Shown here: in pieces, positions 55,599 to 64,000 of the stretch
How the letters are laid out: every line of letters starts with the position of its first letter
Position numbering within the stretch: position 1 is the first letter of the stretch
NCBI GenBank assembly: GCA_031308135.1
Contig: JAHLJT010000631.1
Coordinates: 145,432,734 to 145,496,733 of the forward strand
Direction of reading: 5' to 3'
Length of the DNA: 64,000 bases
DNA from: Acheta domesticus
Taxonomy: Eukaryota > Arthropoda > Insecta > Orthoptera > Gryllidae
Made by a program: the position numbers and the translations under genes
Notes under the pieces: generated by a model
Told to the model about the DNA's origin: nothing
What the model saw: only the letters and a program-made list of their open reading frames with translations
The model's database searches: none

Positions 55599-56658
55599 CT
55601 CGGTACTAAGGACAGGATATTTTCCCAGTTCATGGAAACTTTCTGTAATAATATCTATTCCAAAACTCAACAAAAACCCTGCCAACCCTACTAGCTACAG
55701 ACCCATCAGTTTAATTCCCATACTGTCAAAAATGTAAGAAAAATTACTTTTAAAAATACTCCGTAAAGTTATAGAGCAAAATAATATTATTCCTCTCTTT
55801 CAATTTGGTTTCTCCCAAAGTCATTCCACAAGTCACCAATTACTACGTCTAACTGAAAATATCCATGAAGCATTTCATGTTGGCTATCATTTAATAGCAG
55901 TCTTCCTCGATGTCGCCCAATCGTTCGAAAGGGTCAGGTACGAAGGGATAATGTACAAACTCAAGAAACTACGTATACCAAAATACTTAATCAATACCAT
56001 AGCAAATTTCATCGCAGATCGCACATTCATTGTGCAAGTGGGCTCAACTCACTCAACACCGTGAAGACTCTCAGCGGGAGTTCCCCAAGGTTCCACATTG
56101 TCACCAATTCTATTCAATATTTACATTTCAGACATTCCAATACCCCAATATTCACACCGCCCTATTTGCTGACAATACTGTCATTTTTGCCGCAGACCAA
56201 TATCTCAATACAACAAGAAACGTAATTCAGGGACATCTCACAACTATTGAAACATGGTGTAAAAACTGGAAAATTAAGATTAATCCAAGTAAGTCCATAT
56301 CGAAAGTTTTCTCATACATTCTTCCAAATTCTACCCTCAGTTGCCGGTGCATCTCATTTCAATCTAGGTAAAGAGCATCTCATAGAACTTCGTCTAAGTA
56401 ACCGACTCCCCTTTCACATCTCCCTCCGTAATCTGGCTGATATAAGATAATGAAGTAAAAACTCCTCCCATTACCAGTCAACAATACGTATTCTTTCACT
56501 CAAATACTCGTACTGAACCATTATAATGTTACAGGGAGGTCGCCGTAGCTACCCCCTTCTCATATTTTCGTCTGAAAATGCTCGCTCCTAACAACTGAAA
56601 AGTCGTATGGCTGAGCGTTGTATAATCAGCTCATTCTGTAATAAAATAAAATAAAAAA
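55453..56658 (+). mobile_element. 5'-truncated Jockey-type LINE with internal (TA)n
   Basis: A perfect 12-bp duplication, ATGTTGCACGCA, flanks it (55441-55452 and 56659-56670), and it ends in an A-rich tail. RT pieces include DHDRINAIILKK, NSVLRTGYFPSSWK, SYRPISLIPILSKM, FQFGFSQSHSTSHQLLRLTE and VFLDVAQSFERV. Then come AGVPQGSTLSPILFNIY and ADNTVIFAADQYLN, where the catalytic ADD is ADN. The C-terminus is shortened by an internal deletion after about 56340. A (TA)n tract lies inside the coding text (55551-55597). Multiple frameshifts make it inactive. Confidence 0.9.
55543..55597. repeat. (GT)4(AT)23 microsatellite within RT coding sequence
   Basis: It sits between codons for LAFLTCV and NSVLRTGYF of the LINE, where related proteins have no insertion. 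The tract is open in one frame as alternating Tyr-Ile. Confidence 0.9.
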
Positions 56659-56670
56659 ATGTTGCACGCA

Positions 56671-56830
56671 ATATTTGCGAATTAAAAAAATTACAAAAAC
56701 AAGATTTTCTCAAAAACGGCTCCAAATTTTTTCTTTAAACTTTTTGTAGGTATTGTGCTAAATGTGCTTTATGAGATGACATTAACGCCATATTGCTATA
56801 TTCTTTTGTTTTGAGTTGTTCCACTATCAA
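56671..56830 (+). repeat. Family R, copy 4, right part
   Basis: 'acaagattttctcaaaaacg', 'ttctttaaactttttgtagg' and 'gagatgacattaacgccat' continue R after the LINE. Confidence 0.6.
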
Positions 56831-58080
56831 AATAAATAGATTGTATATTCTGTGATTAACTTTTGTTGTGATGCGCTATGTCGTCCACAGAAAGAACTTT
56901 GAGTTCTATCACTTTCAGATTAAAGGTGTTATCCTTGTGCGAACCTGAAAATGGAGTTAACTCAATTTCTCAAAAAAGTGTACCACTATTAAAATAACGC
57001 CTCCATATGACAGTATGCGCGCTATTTTGTAATTTTTAATTTCTAATTACTCTGAAAATGTACGACTTTTATGAAAAAAAACAAAAAACAAAAACACATG
57101 CGAGTTGTTTTTGCTATTAGAGTAGATACACGAAGTTTACAATAATCCAAAACATCAAGGTCAATTTTTCTTCGAATTCGTTCTATTTGACGTACTATGA
57201 CTCATATAAGAGTTATTCCTGAAAGAGCATATATAAAACAAATATTGTTAATTCATTTGGATAATAAAATTTTCATCTATTTTTTTTTAAAAAAAGGTAG
57301 TCTTAGATCTCAATAAATATCTACTATTGCGGAATAGTTTGCATTAAGAAATACTAGCTCTCAAGTTAATATTGAAAGAATAAGTCCGGTTTGAAAAACA
57401 TTTGAATTTTTACAATTTTTGATATCACATAGTTTTTTATGATAATCGGACATGTATATTATTAAACAAACGTTGCTATGTTCAAACAAAAAATAAATTC
57501 AAAACAAAATTAGGACCTGTTTTGGAGAAAAACTTCTTCACTTATTTTTGTAGTTATCACAATCTGACTCAAAATTTAGCATAAAATATTGTCATGTGCT
57601 TATCGGCGACTACAACTCTTACCTCCAATTTGCGGCTGTCCGGCTGCTCTCGGAGATGGGTCATTGCTTTTTACACCTGAAATTCTGACGGTCCAACATG
57701 CATGAAGGAACTTTTGGTCTGTCGACCAATAAACGAGTTGCTTGATTTGCATTACATTTAACTCCACTGGTGTACAAAAATAAACTTTTTTCTTTCGCAA
57801 TAATGAAAATAATAGATTGTATAAGTATTTTTCATACTGAATTGAAATATGATTTCAGTTTTTCCTCATCACGCAGGAGATTTGTGTGATATGAATTTTA
57901 ATTTTTTATAATTTCAATTAAATCAGTAATTAGCTATCCAACTCTAAATGGTATACTACTCGTCCTGACTTATATCCTCACTTTTCATTTTGTAGCGAGA
58001 AAGTGGTGATGATGATTTTAGGGATGACGATATTCTGTACCTAAAACATCTCTCTTCTTAGACTAACAGATTCTTAAAAA
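56831..58080. other. Unassigned part of intron 2
   Basis: AT-rich with no supported feature. A short R fragment with 'ggggtactttacatgacccc' and 'tctcaaaaacggcccc' follows at 58085-58165. Confidence 0.4.
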
Positions 58081-58537
58081 TTTGGGGGTACTTTACATGA
58101 CCCCCCGGACATTTTCGAAATTTTCTCAAAAACGGCCCCATATTTTTTTCTTAAAATTTCTTGTCAGGATAGAATAAAATACACTTATTAAGGTAGCATG
58201 TAACGGTACTAATGAGCCTTGTGAATATTAGTCCACAAGTAAATGAACCAAATTATAATTTTACATTTACATACAAAACATAATATTTAATTAATTTGTC
58301 TTTTTCATAATGAATTACTTGCGCTATCGTACTGATTTACGATAGAGCAATTGCGGTATGTTGGAACACTTTCATTTTTGAAATCGATTCACTCATTCAA
58401 TCAGCAAACTCTTCTTTTCGTTTATTTTAGTAGACATAACTATATTGATATTCTACCTGGTACATGTAATTATTTTTGAGGAATGAAACTGTTTTGAATT
58501 GTTAAGTTGTTTTATAATGTAGCAAAATTTGTTGCAG

Positions 58538-58743
58538 TGAACCCGTACAACCCGTACTACCGCGCCCCGGCCGCCGCTGCAGCCTATGATCCTCGCTATC
58601 CCGCGGCCGCCACCTACGACCCCCGGTATCCGGGCACCTACGACCCTCGCTACCACGGCGCCGCCCACAACTACCCTGGCTACCCAGGATACACGGGATA
58701 CCAGGGATACCAGGGATACCACAACGGCTATGACTCGAGGTGA
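58538..58743 (+). CDS. Secreted Ala/Tyr-rich structural protein, exon 3
   Basis: An acceptor (aaaatttgttgcag) opens the exon in phase 1, matching the donor of exon 2. It encodes VNPYNPYYRAPAAAAA, three units of YDPRY (AYDPRYP, TYDPRYP, TYDPRYH), then NYPGYPGYTGYQGYQGY and HNGYDSR, with TGA at 58741-58743. The mature protein is about 108 residues, rich in Tyr, Pro, Gly and Ala, with no Cys. Such compositions occur in cuticular and other extracellular structural proteins, where Tyr can be cross-linked. No chitin-binding R&R motif is present. The end CTCGAG|GTGAGA could also be a splice donor, so a further exon cannot be excluded. No AATAAA was noticed close by. Confidence 0.85.
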
Positions 58744-59014
58744 GAAGTTTCCAGACAGTGATATGCACACAGATTCCTGTTGCAAGTAGTTTCGAATGCT
58801 CTTGAAATGAAGTGTTGGAAAAATGTTAGAGGCATATAAAAGTAAGTGCAGAGTTTCTGAGATTAGTTGATGTCGAGATCAAAATATTTGTTTATTTTCA
58901 TGAAGTGGGCCTCCACTACTTTGTGACGTTGAATGAGTTGCGAATTGCAATTATGTAACAGATTTTCTGCAAAATCGATAAAAACTGTTTGCAATTTTAG
59001 TTGTTAATTTATAC

Positions 59015-59060
59015 AGGGTGAGTCACGTAACTTTAGCACCTCCTGTAACTTTTGAACGGT
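59015..59060 (+). repeat. Tc/mariner-like terminal motif
   Basis: TA is followed by TACAGGGTGAGTCACG, a start shared by many insect Tc/mariner-related elements. No matching right end was found. Confidence 0.35.
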
Positions 59061-59408
59061 TGAAGTTATTGCAATGCAGTTTTCATGAAAGTGCATGAGG
59101 GGAAGGGGCTAATAGATACGTGCATTAATTTCTATTTTATCACTTGTATTTTACGAGATATTTGAGGTAACTTTGTTTTTTCAAATGGGACTACACATAT
59201 TTTTTCAGTCCACCATGACGAGCGTAAAAAGACAAATCCAATGATGTACATATTGTCATATGTTAGATAAGCATTTTTTTTATTAATTTTGATTTTTGCG
59301 ACTGGGGTTTAACGGACATCTTGAATAGTCCACCACACAAGGTCACGCAGCGCTCCACCAGCAACGCGCGCCCGAGCAAGGGAAGGGAGATTTGAAGAAA
59401 CGAAACAT

Positions 59409-59862
59409 GTTCCAAATATTCACAAAACCATTGCAGTTTTTTCCTGAACTGTGCTTTCCATCCTTCCGCATTTTCAGATTTTCGACTTTCTTTGATTGAA
59501 GGAATTAAAGGATGGAAAATAAGGATTTGTCATTAGTTTGTATCGTATTAAAATTGTTTATAACTTCAACTCCATTTAATGGCGTTTCATAAGATACGTA
59601 TTAATGGGATCTTGAAACAAAGCACAATAAGAATAAATAATTAAAACTACAAAAAATATTGCGTATTTTGAGCAAACAATTTCAATGTTAATAAGAATAT
59701 AATAATAACTTAGGGATAGAAATAATCTTATTTCAATAAATACTACTTAAAAAAAATCTGTACTTTCAATCCCTAAGAAACACAAAATATCTGAATATGG
59801 ATCAGGATGGAAAGGAGAGTTCAGGAAAAAATGCAACAGTTTTGTGAATATTTTTCTTATCC
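59409..59862. mobile_element. MITE with inverted arms of about 90 bp
   Basis: The left arm (59409-59500) and the reverse complement of the right arm (about 59768-59862) align through 'aatattcacaaaac', 'ttgca.tttttcctgaact', 'ctttccatcct' and 'cattttcaga' or 'catattcaga'. The interior is AT-rich. The superfamily is not evident. Confidence 0.7.
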
Positions 59863-59890
59863 TCAAGTACTAAAATCCCTTCCTTTTCCC

Positions 59891-60179
59891 TTTTTTTTTT
59901 TTTTTTTTTTAATTTATTTTCTTCCTGTTCGGCAGTTTTGCCTTTCAGGGGTTTTAAATTTTACATAACATTACTTACATAACATTTTGGGCAAACAACC
60001 TCTTATTATTGTATTTTACTACTAGCTATTTTACAAGTTTTCATGATTATATTTCTATCACATGTAATCAATTTACATACAATACTCAATTTTTATCATT
60101 AAACATTCTTAAATCTAGATATTTCTATAAACATTGAAAAGAAAATTTATTTTTAAACATACAAAATTATTGAGGATAC
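59891..60179 (-). other. Possible 3'-transduced segment of the adjacent LINE
   Basis: On the minus strand, the LINE ends in A25 (60180-60204). A 269-bp AT-rich sequence follows and ends AATAAATT and A20 (59891-59910). Two tails with a polyadenylation signal before the second is how a 3' transduction looks. It could also be an A-rich 3' UTR. Confidence 0.4.
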
Positions 60180-60203
60180 TTTTTTTTTTTTTTTTTTTTT
60201 TTT

Positions 60204-62908
60204 TCATGGGGGTTTATACATGTCCTTCGGGTATCTTGAACGTATTCTCTTGTGATTATTCAATGTTTTTCCCATTGTAAATTTTGTACAGCAAGGAGAG
60301 GACGGAAGAAGTGTAAAAAATTTATCACAGTTCTTTCTTATATGGTCGATTAGGGGCTCAATTTGAAGTTCTCTTTGAATTTGTGAATTTGAGATGAACC
60401 AAGGAGCCTTTGCACATTTTCTTAAAAATTTATTCTGTATCTTCTGCAGTTTTTCAATGTTGCTATTTGCTGTGTTATTCCAGACTGGACAGGCATATGT
60501 GAGCGATGGCCTAATAATCGATTTAAATATTAACATAGCACATTCCAAATTTAAGGCTGAGCGAAAGTTAATTAACGGATACAGTTTCGATATTTTGGCA
60601 TATGTTGCACTGGTTATTACTTCAATGTGCTTTTTCCAAGTTAACCTGCTGTCAATGTTAACCCCAAGATATTTTACTGGTGTATCAGATGCTAGCCATG
60701 GGATGATAGTATTATTTACTACTAGTGGGCGCGGAAACTTTGGTTTACAGAGAGTAAAGATTTTGGCCTGTGTTTTAGTTGGGTTTATTTTTATTCTCCA
60801 CTGATGAGCCCACTTTAGAAAGCATGAGACATCTGCTTCTATGTTATCCTTCGCTACATTTATATCTGCATGCGTTGTGTATATTGCAGTATCGTCTGCG
60901 AATAATGCAAGATTTGAGTCACCTAATTTGGGAATGTCTGAAAAATAAACATTGAAGAGGAGCGGCGATAGCGCGGAACCTTGCGGTACCCCTGCTCTTA
61001 TTGTTCTAGTTTGTGAGAGTGCGCTGTTTACTTTAACTCTGTACGTTCTGTCTGAAATAAAACTATTTATAATGTCCTGTAAGTAGAAAGGTACTCCCAG
61101 ATGTTTCAGTTTGAACAGTAAACCAGTATGCCAGACTTTATCAAAGGCTTTCTCTACGTCTAAGAACAGTCCAATTGTATGCTGTTTGTTATGGAAACCA
61201 TTTGCAATTTGTTCTACTAGGCGGATGAGCTGATGAGTTGTACAGTAATTTTGCCTGAACCCGAACTGCTCGTCTGGTAATGCCCTTATTTCTAAGAGGT
61301 ATTTGGTAAGTCTTTTTTGTATCAGTTTCTCAAATACTTTGGACAAAGATGATAATAAGCTAATTGGTCTATAGCTCGTTACTTCTTTCGGATTTTTGCC
61401 TGGTTTACTGATTGGAAGGACAATGGCCTGTTTCCATGATTTTGGATAATACCCAATTCTAAGTGCAGAGTTATATATTGCTGCCAGGGTTGCAATCGAA
61501 CTTCTTGGTAATTCTTTCAAGACTCTGTTTGTTATACGGTCATGGCCAGGAGCCTTTCTAATTTTGAGCTTATTTATAATTAAAGCTATTTCGTGGGGGC
61601 TAATAAATTTAATTTGCGTGGGGACTCTGTAATTTATGTCTGTCATACACTCCTCAATTTCTTTATTATGTTTAACATCAATCATGGGGTTAGGTGTAAA
61701 AGTATTTTCAAAAGTTTCGGCGATGTAATCAGCCTTTTCTTGGTCTGTGTGTATATTATTTCCTGTTTGAGAGTTCAGAGGGGGGATATTTGTTTTTTCC
61801 CCTGATATACTTTTTATTGTTGTCCACAGTCGTTTTGAATTAGGATGTATTTGGGATAAATGAGTTTGGAAGTTAGAATATCTTAAGTTGTCTAATTCGA
61901 TTTTAATTATCCTCGCTAATTTGTTTATTTTTCTTTTGGAATTTGCGTTTCTATTTATTTGCCATTCCCTTCTTAGTTTTCGTTTTTCATGAATGAGATT
62001 CAGTAGTTGGTTTGGCAATTTACTACAAGGTCTTCGTGCTGGAGGGGATGGAATAATGCTTTCATCTAAACTTGTTTGAATTGCATTATTTAGTCTGGTT
62101 ATCTCTAATTCAAGTTGATTATCATTTTTAATTGAATTTGGAAATTCTAGGTTTTGAGATATTAGATCACGGAATTTACTCCAGTTGATGTTTTTGTTTA
62201 TTGTTTTATTTACGTTGTCTTGTATTGAAATTTTCCCTTGAAAGGAGCAAATCACTGGATTATGGTCCGAATCTAGATCCGGGACAACTGTTTGGTAGAT
62301 TGGGAAGTTTATTCCTTGAGAGATTATTATATCTAAGATATCTGGGTGATTCTATTGTTGTAAGGGTAGTGAGTTGGTTCAATGGGTGCGTGTATATCTA
62401 GATTGTTATTAGTTATTAGTTGTAACAGCTTTCTACCATGTGAGGAGGTAGAATTGCATTTCCAAGCTATATTTTTACTATTTAAGTCCCCTATTATAAG
62501 AACTTTCGAATGCTTCTGGAAAATATTTTTATAGATGTCTTGAGGGAATGGGTAGTTAGGTGGTTTATATGCACACACAATCACTGTTTCCTCATTATTT
62601 ACGTAAGTTACAATTGCTACGGTCTCTAGCATTTTGTCAGATGGAATGTCTATTTGAAAATGTTTCGTACTTTTGTGAATTAAGATTGCCACTCCTCCCG
62701 AAGCACAGTGCGTTAATCTATCGTTTCTGTATATTGCATATCCATTAACTTTAAATTTTTCCCCAGGCAATAAATGGGTTTCGGTTATGCAGGCAATTTT
62801 TATTTTATTTTCATTTAAGAAGTGAATGAATGAGTTTGTTTGGCGTTTTATGCCATTGGCATTCCAGTTTAATAACCTCATATCATCATTATTATTATTT
62901 AATGCCAT
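60204..62908 (-). pseudogene. Jockey ORF2: APE endonuclease and reverse transcriptase
   Basis: It starts MALNNNNDDMRLLNWNANGI (first endonuclease motif) and continues ACITETHLLPGE, VLIIGDLNSKNIAWKC and, after a frameshift near 62345, DLDSDHNPVICSF, which holds the catalytic Asp-His. The RT follows intact for 683 codons: SYRPISLLSSLSKVFEKLI, FGFRQNYCTTHQLIRLVE, GLFLDVEKAFDKVWHTG, AGVPQGSALSPLLFNVY, LALFADDTAIYTTH (catalytic Asp-Asp near 60900) and VKYLGVNIDSRLTWKKHI. It ends KDMYKPP-stop. Apart from the single shift the enzyme looks complete, so the insertion is probably recent. Confidence 0.95.
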
Positions 62909-64000
62909 TAATAAGAGCAGGAACTAACGATTGAATCATTGTTTGTAACTGAGGAACAATTATTGCTAATATTTGATTTACTATTGTGCTAATTAAATTG
63001 CAATTATTAGCATTATTGGGGCTTTGGTTTCTCCAATTTGAATTTGGATTTACGTAACTTTGAGAAGGCAAAGGCATATTTACATTACTCAGCGGGGGGA
63101 AGGTTTGAATGTTATCAACTGGTGGCGGCCTCACTGAAGGTTGCCTACTCCCAGTGGTTTTATCAGAAGTTTGAGCGTTGTAATGGTCTTGCCACTGCTT
63201 TCGTCCTCTTTCTGCCTCTTTGAATTTTTTGCAGCCACGATAATTCGCTGTGTGGTTTTCACCACAGTTACAACAAATAGGTTGTTCTCGTTTTGATCTA
63301 TTACATTGCGAATAATGATGTGATCCATCACAACGAACACATCTTGGATTTAGTTTACAGTTAGCTTGGGTGTGTTTGAATCTCTGGCAACGCTTACACT
63401 GTATTACCTTGTTTGGAGCGCTTCGCATCCGTACTTTAATTACAGAATGGAATAGTTTAGTTTCATTAAATATTGATTTAGCATGTTCAGTATTCATTAA
63501 ATCTACTGCACAGGACCATAGAGGTTCTCTATTTTTACTATATAGCCTTGTTACGCCAGTTACTGGATACGTAAGCCTTGCTAATTCGTCAAATATTTCT
63601 TTCTGAGAGTAGGCTACAGGTATACCATGAATTATAACTGAGAGCTTAGAATGATAGGGGTCTCTGAAGGAATGATATTGTATATTATTTCCATCACAAA
63701 ATTTTCTATAACCTCTGTAGTCTTCAATTGTTACAAAGTTCACTTGGTAAAAATCTTTTTGGTGTTTAATAGTAAACTCGTTTTTGGCTACTTTTTTAAG
63801 GTCATTAACTAGAAGTAGATATCCATAGTTGTTAACATTATGAATGAATATTGGTGGAATTTTTACAGTTTTATCACTTACAAAATTATCACTATTGTCT
63901 AAATTTCGAAGCAAATCATAGCGTGAACTTACTGGTACGTTGTATCTAATATTCTCATCTGAACCATGGTCAATGCCAAACCTTTTTCTCTTGTTTGAGT
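62895..64000 (-). CDS. Jockey ORF1: Gag-like protein with CCHC knuckles (partial)
   Basis: The frame is open from 62895 to the window edge, and the true start lies beyond it. Upstream residues read RFGIDHGSDENIRYNVPV. Three Cys/His knuckles follow an RRM-like region: CKRCQRFKHTQANC, CVRCDGSHHYSQC and CCNCGENHTANYRGC. A Pro/Asn-rich tail ends SLVPALINGIK. Jockey Gag-like proteins bind the element RNA and direct it to the nucleus or telomeres. No stop or shift was seen, so this ORF appears intact as far as visible. Confidence 0.9.
   Translation of the reverse strand, partial: SNKRKRFGIDHGSDENIRYNVPVSSRYDLLRNLDNSDNFVSDKTVKIPPIFIHNVNNYGYLLLVNDLKKVAKNEFTIKHQKDFYQVNFVTIEDYRGYRKFCDGNNIQYHSFRDPYHSKLSVIIHGIPVAYSQKEIFDELARLTYPVTGVTRLYSKNREPLWSCAVDLMNTEHAKSIFNETKLFHSVIKVRMRSAPNKVIQCKRCQRFKHTQANCKLNPRCVRCDGSHHYSQCNRSKREQPICCNCGENHTANYRGCKKFKEAERGRKQWQDHYNAQTSDKTTGSRQPSVRPPPVDNIQTFPPLSNVNMPLPSQSYVNPNSNWRNQSPNNANNCNLISTIVNQILAIIVPQLQTMIQSLVPALINGIK

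Larger units (their letters stand above)
60180..64000 (-). mobile_element. Jockey-type LINE, best preserved, running off the window
   Basis: ORF1 (Gag-like, CCHC) and ORF2 (endonuclease and RT) lie in tandem on the minus strand and overlap by 14 bp. The 3' end is unusual: the ORF2 stop TGA (60204-60206) is itself the start of the A-tail, so there is no 3' UTR. One frameshift near 62345 is the only lesion seen in the coding part. The 5' end is outside the window. Confidence 0.95.

Overview
This is eukaryotic, insect-type nuclear DNA. There are no operons or ribosome-binding sites. Splice signals frame short exons, introns are kilobases long, and most recognisable coding sequence is decayed transposon. 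The transposon mix (Jockey, CR1-like and R4/Dong-like LINEs, an autonomous Helitron, a Penelope-like element, PIF/Harbinger, a DUF4817-type DNA transposon, solo LTRs) is typical of an insect with a large, repeat-rich genome. The species cannot be named from this window.

One host gene is well supported. A TATA promoter (about 39.0 kb) and three exons on the + strand (39102-39122, 42026-42185, 58538-58743) have good splice sites and matching intron phases. Together they give a 128-residue secreted protein: an Ala-rich signal peptide, an Ala-rich middle, and a Tyr/Pro/Gly-rich tail with three YDPRY units. It resembles a small cuticular or other extracellular structural protein. Its introns (2.9 and 16.4 kb) are filled with nested transposons. 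A second possible host exon (34627-34742, minus strand) ends next to the Helitron terminus.

Layout. 0.2-1.3 kb: repeat family R. 2.3-3.6 kb: 5'-truncated Jockey LINE with target-site duplication. 4.3-4.7 kb: MITE. 6.9-7.9 kb: Harbinger remnant. 9.6-10.5 kb: two tRNA-like SINE heads. 11.9-16.1 kb: R4/Dong-like LINE lying between two (TAA)n tracts. 16.6-20.8 kb: CR1-like LINE whose ORF1 carries an SGNH-esterase domain, with a 540-bp solo LTR inserted at its 5' end. 21.7-24.9 kb: inverted repeats and a broken DUF4817 transposase. 25.9-34.6 kb: Helitron (Rep plus PIF1-like helicase) split by a 2.7-kb Penelope-like insertion that carries a THAP-domain exon, hammerhead-like motifs and a 348-bp-arm palindrome. 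34.6-38.5 kb: mostly unassigned. 39.0-58.7 kb: the host gene with R copies, Jockey and CR1-like LINEs and a second LTR-like insertion. 59-64 kb: MITE and the best-preserved Jockey LINE, which runs off the right edge.

Relations. Several insertions can be ordered by nesting: LINE into R, LTR into R, LTR into CR1, Penelope into Helitron. A previously uncatalogued family here called R recurs in at least six places. Five copies of a shared terminus (GAGAAAG, a short GTGC/GCAC hairpin, then CACTAG) suggest Helitron-like ends. The host gene is the only part with an inferred organismal function; the remainder is mobile-element history.
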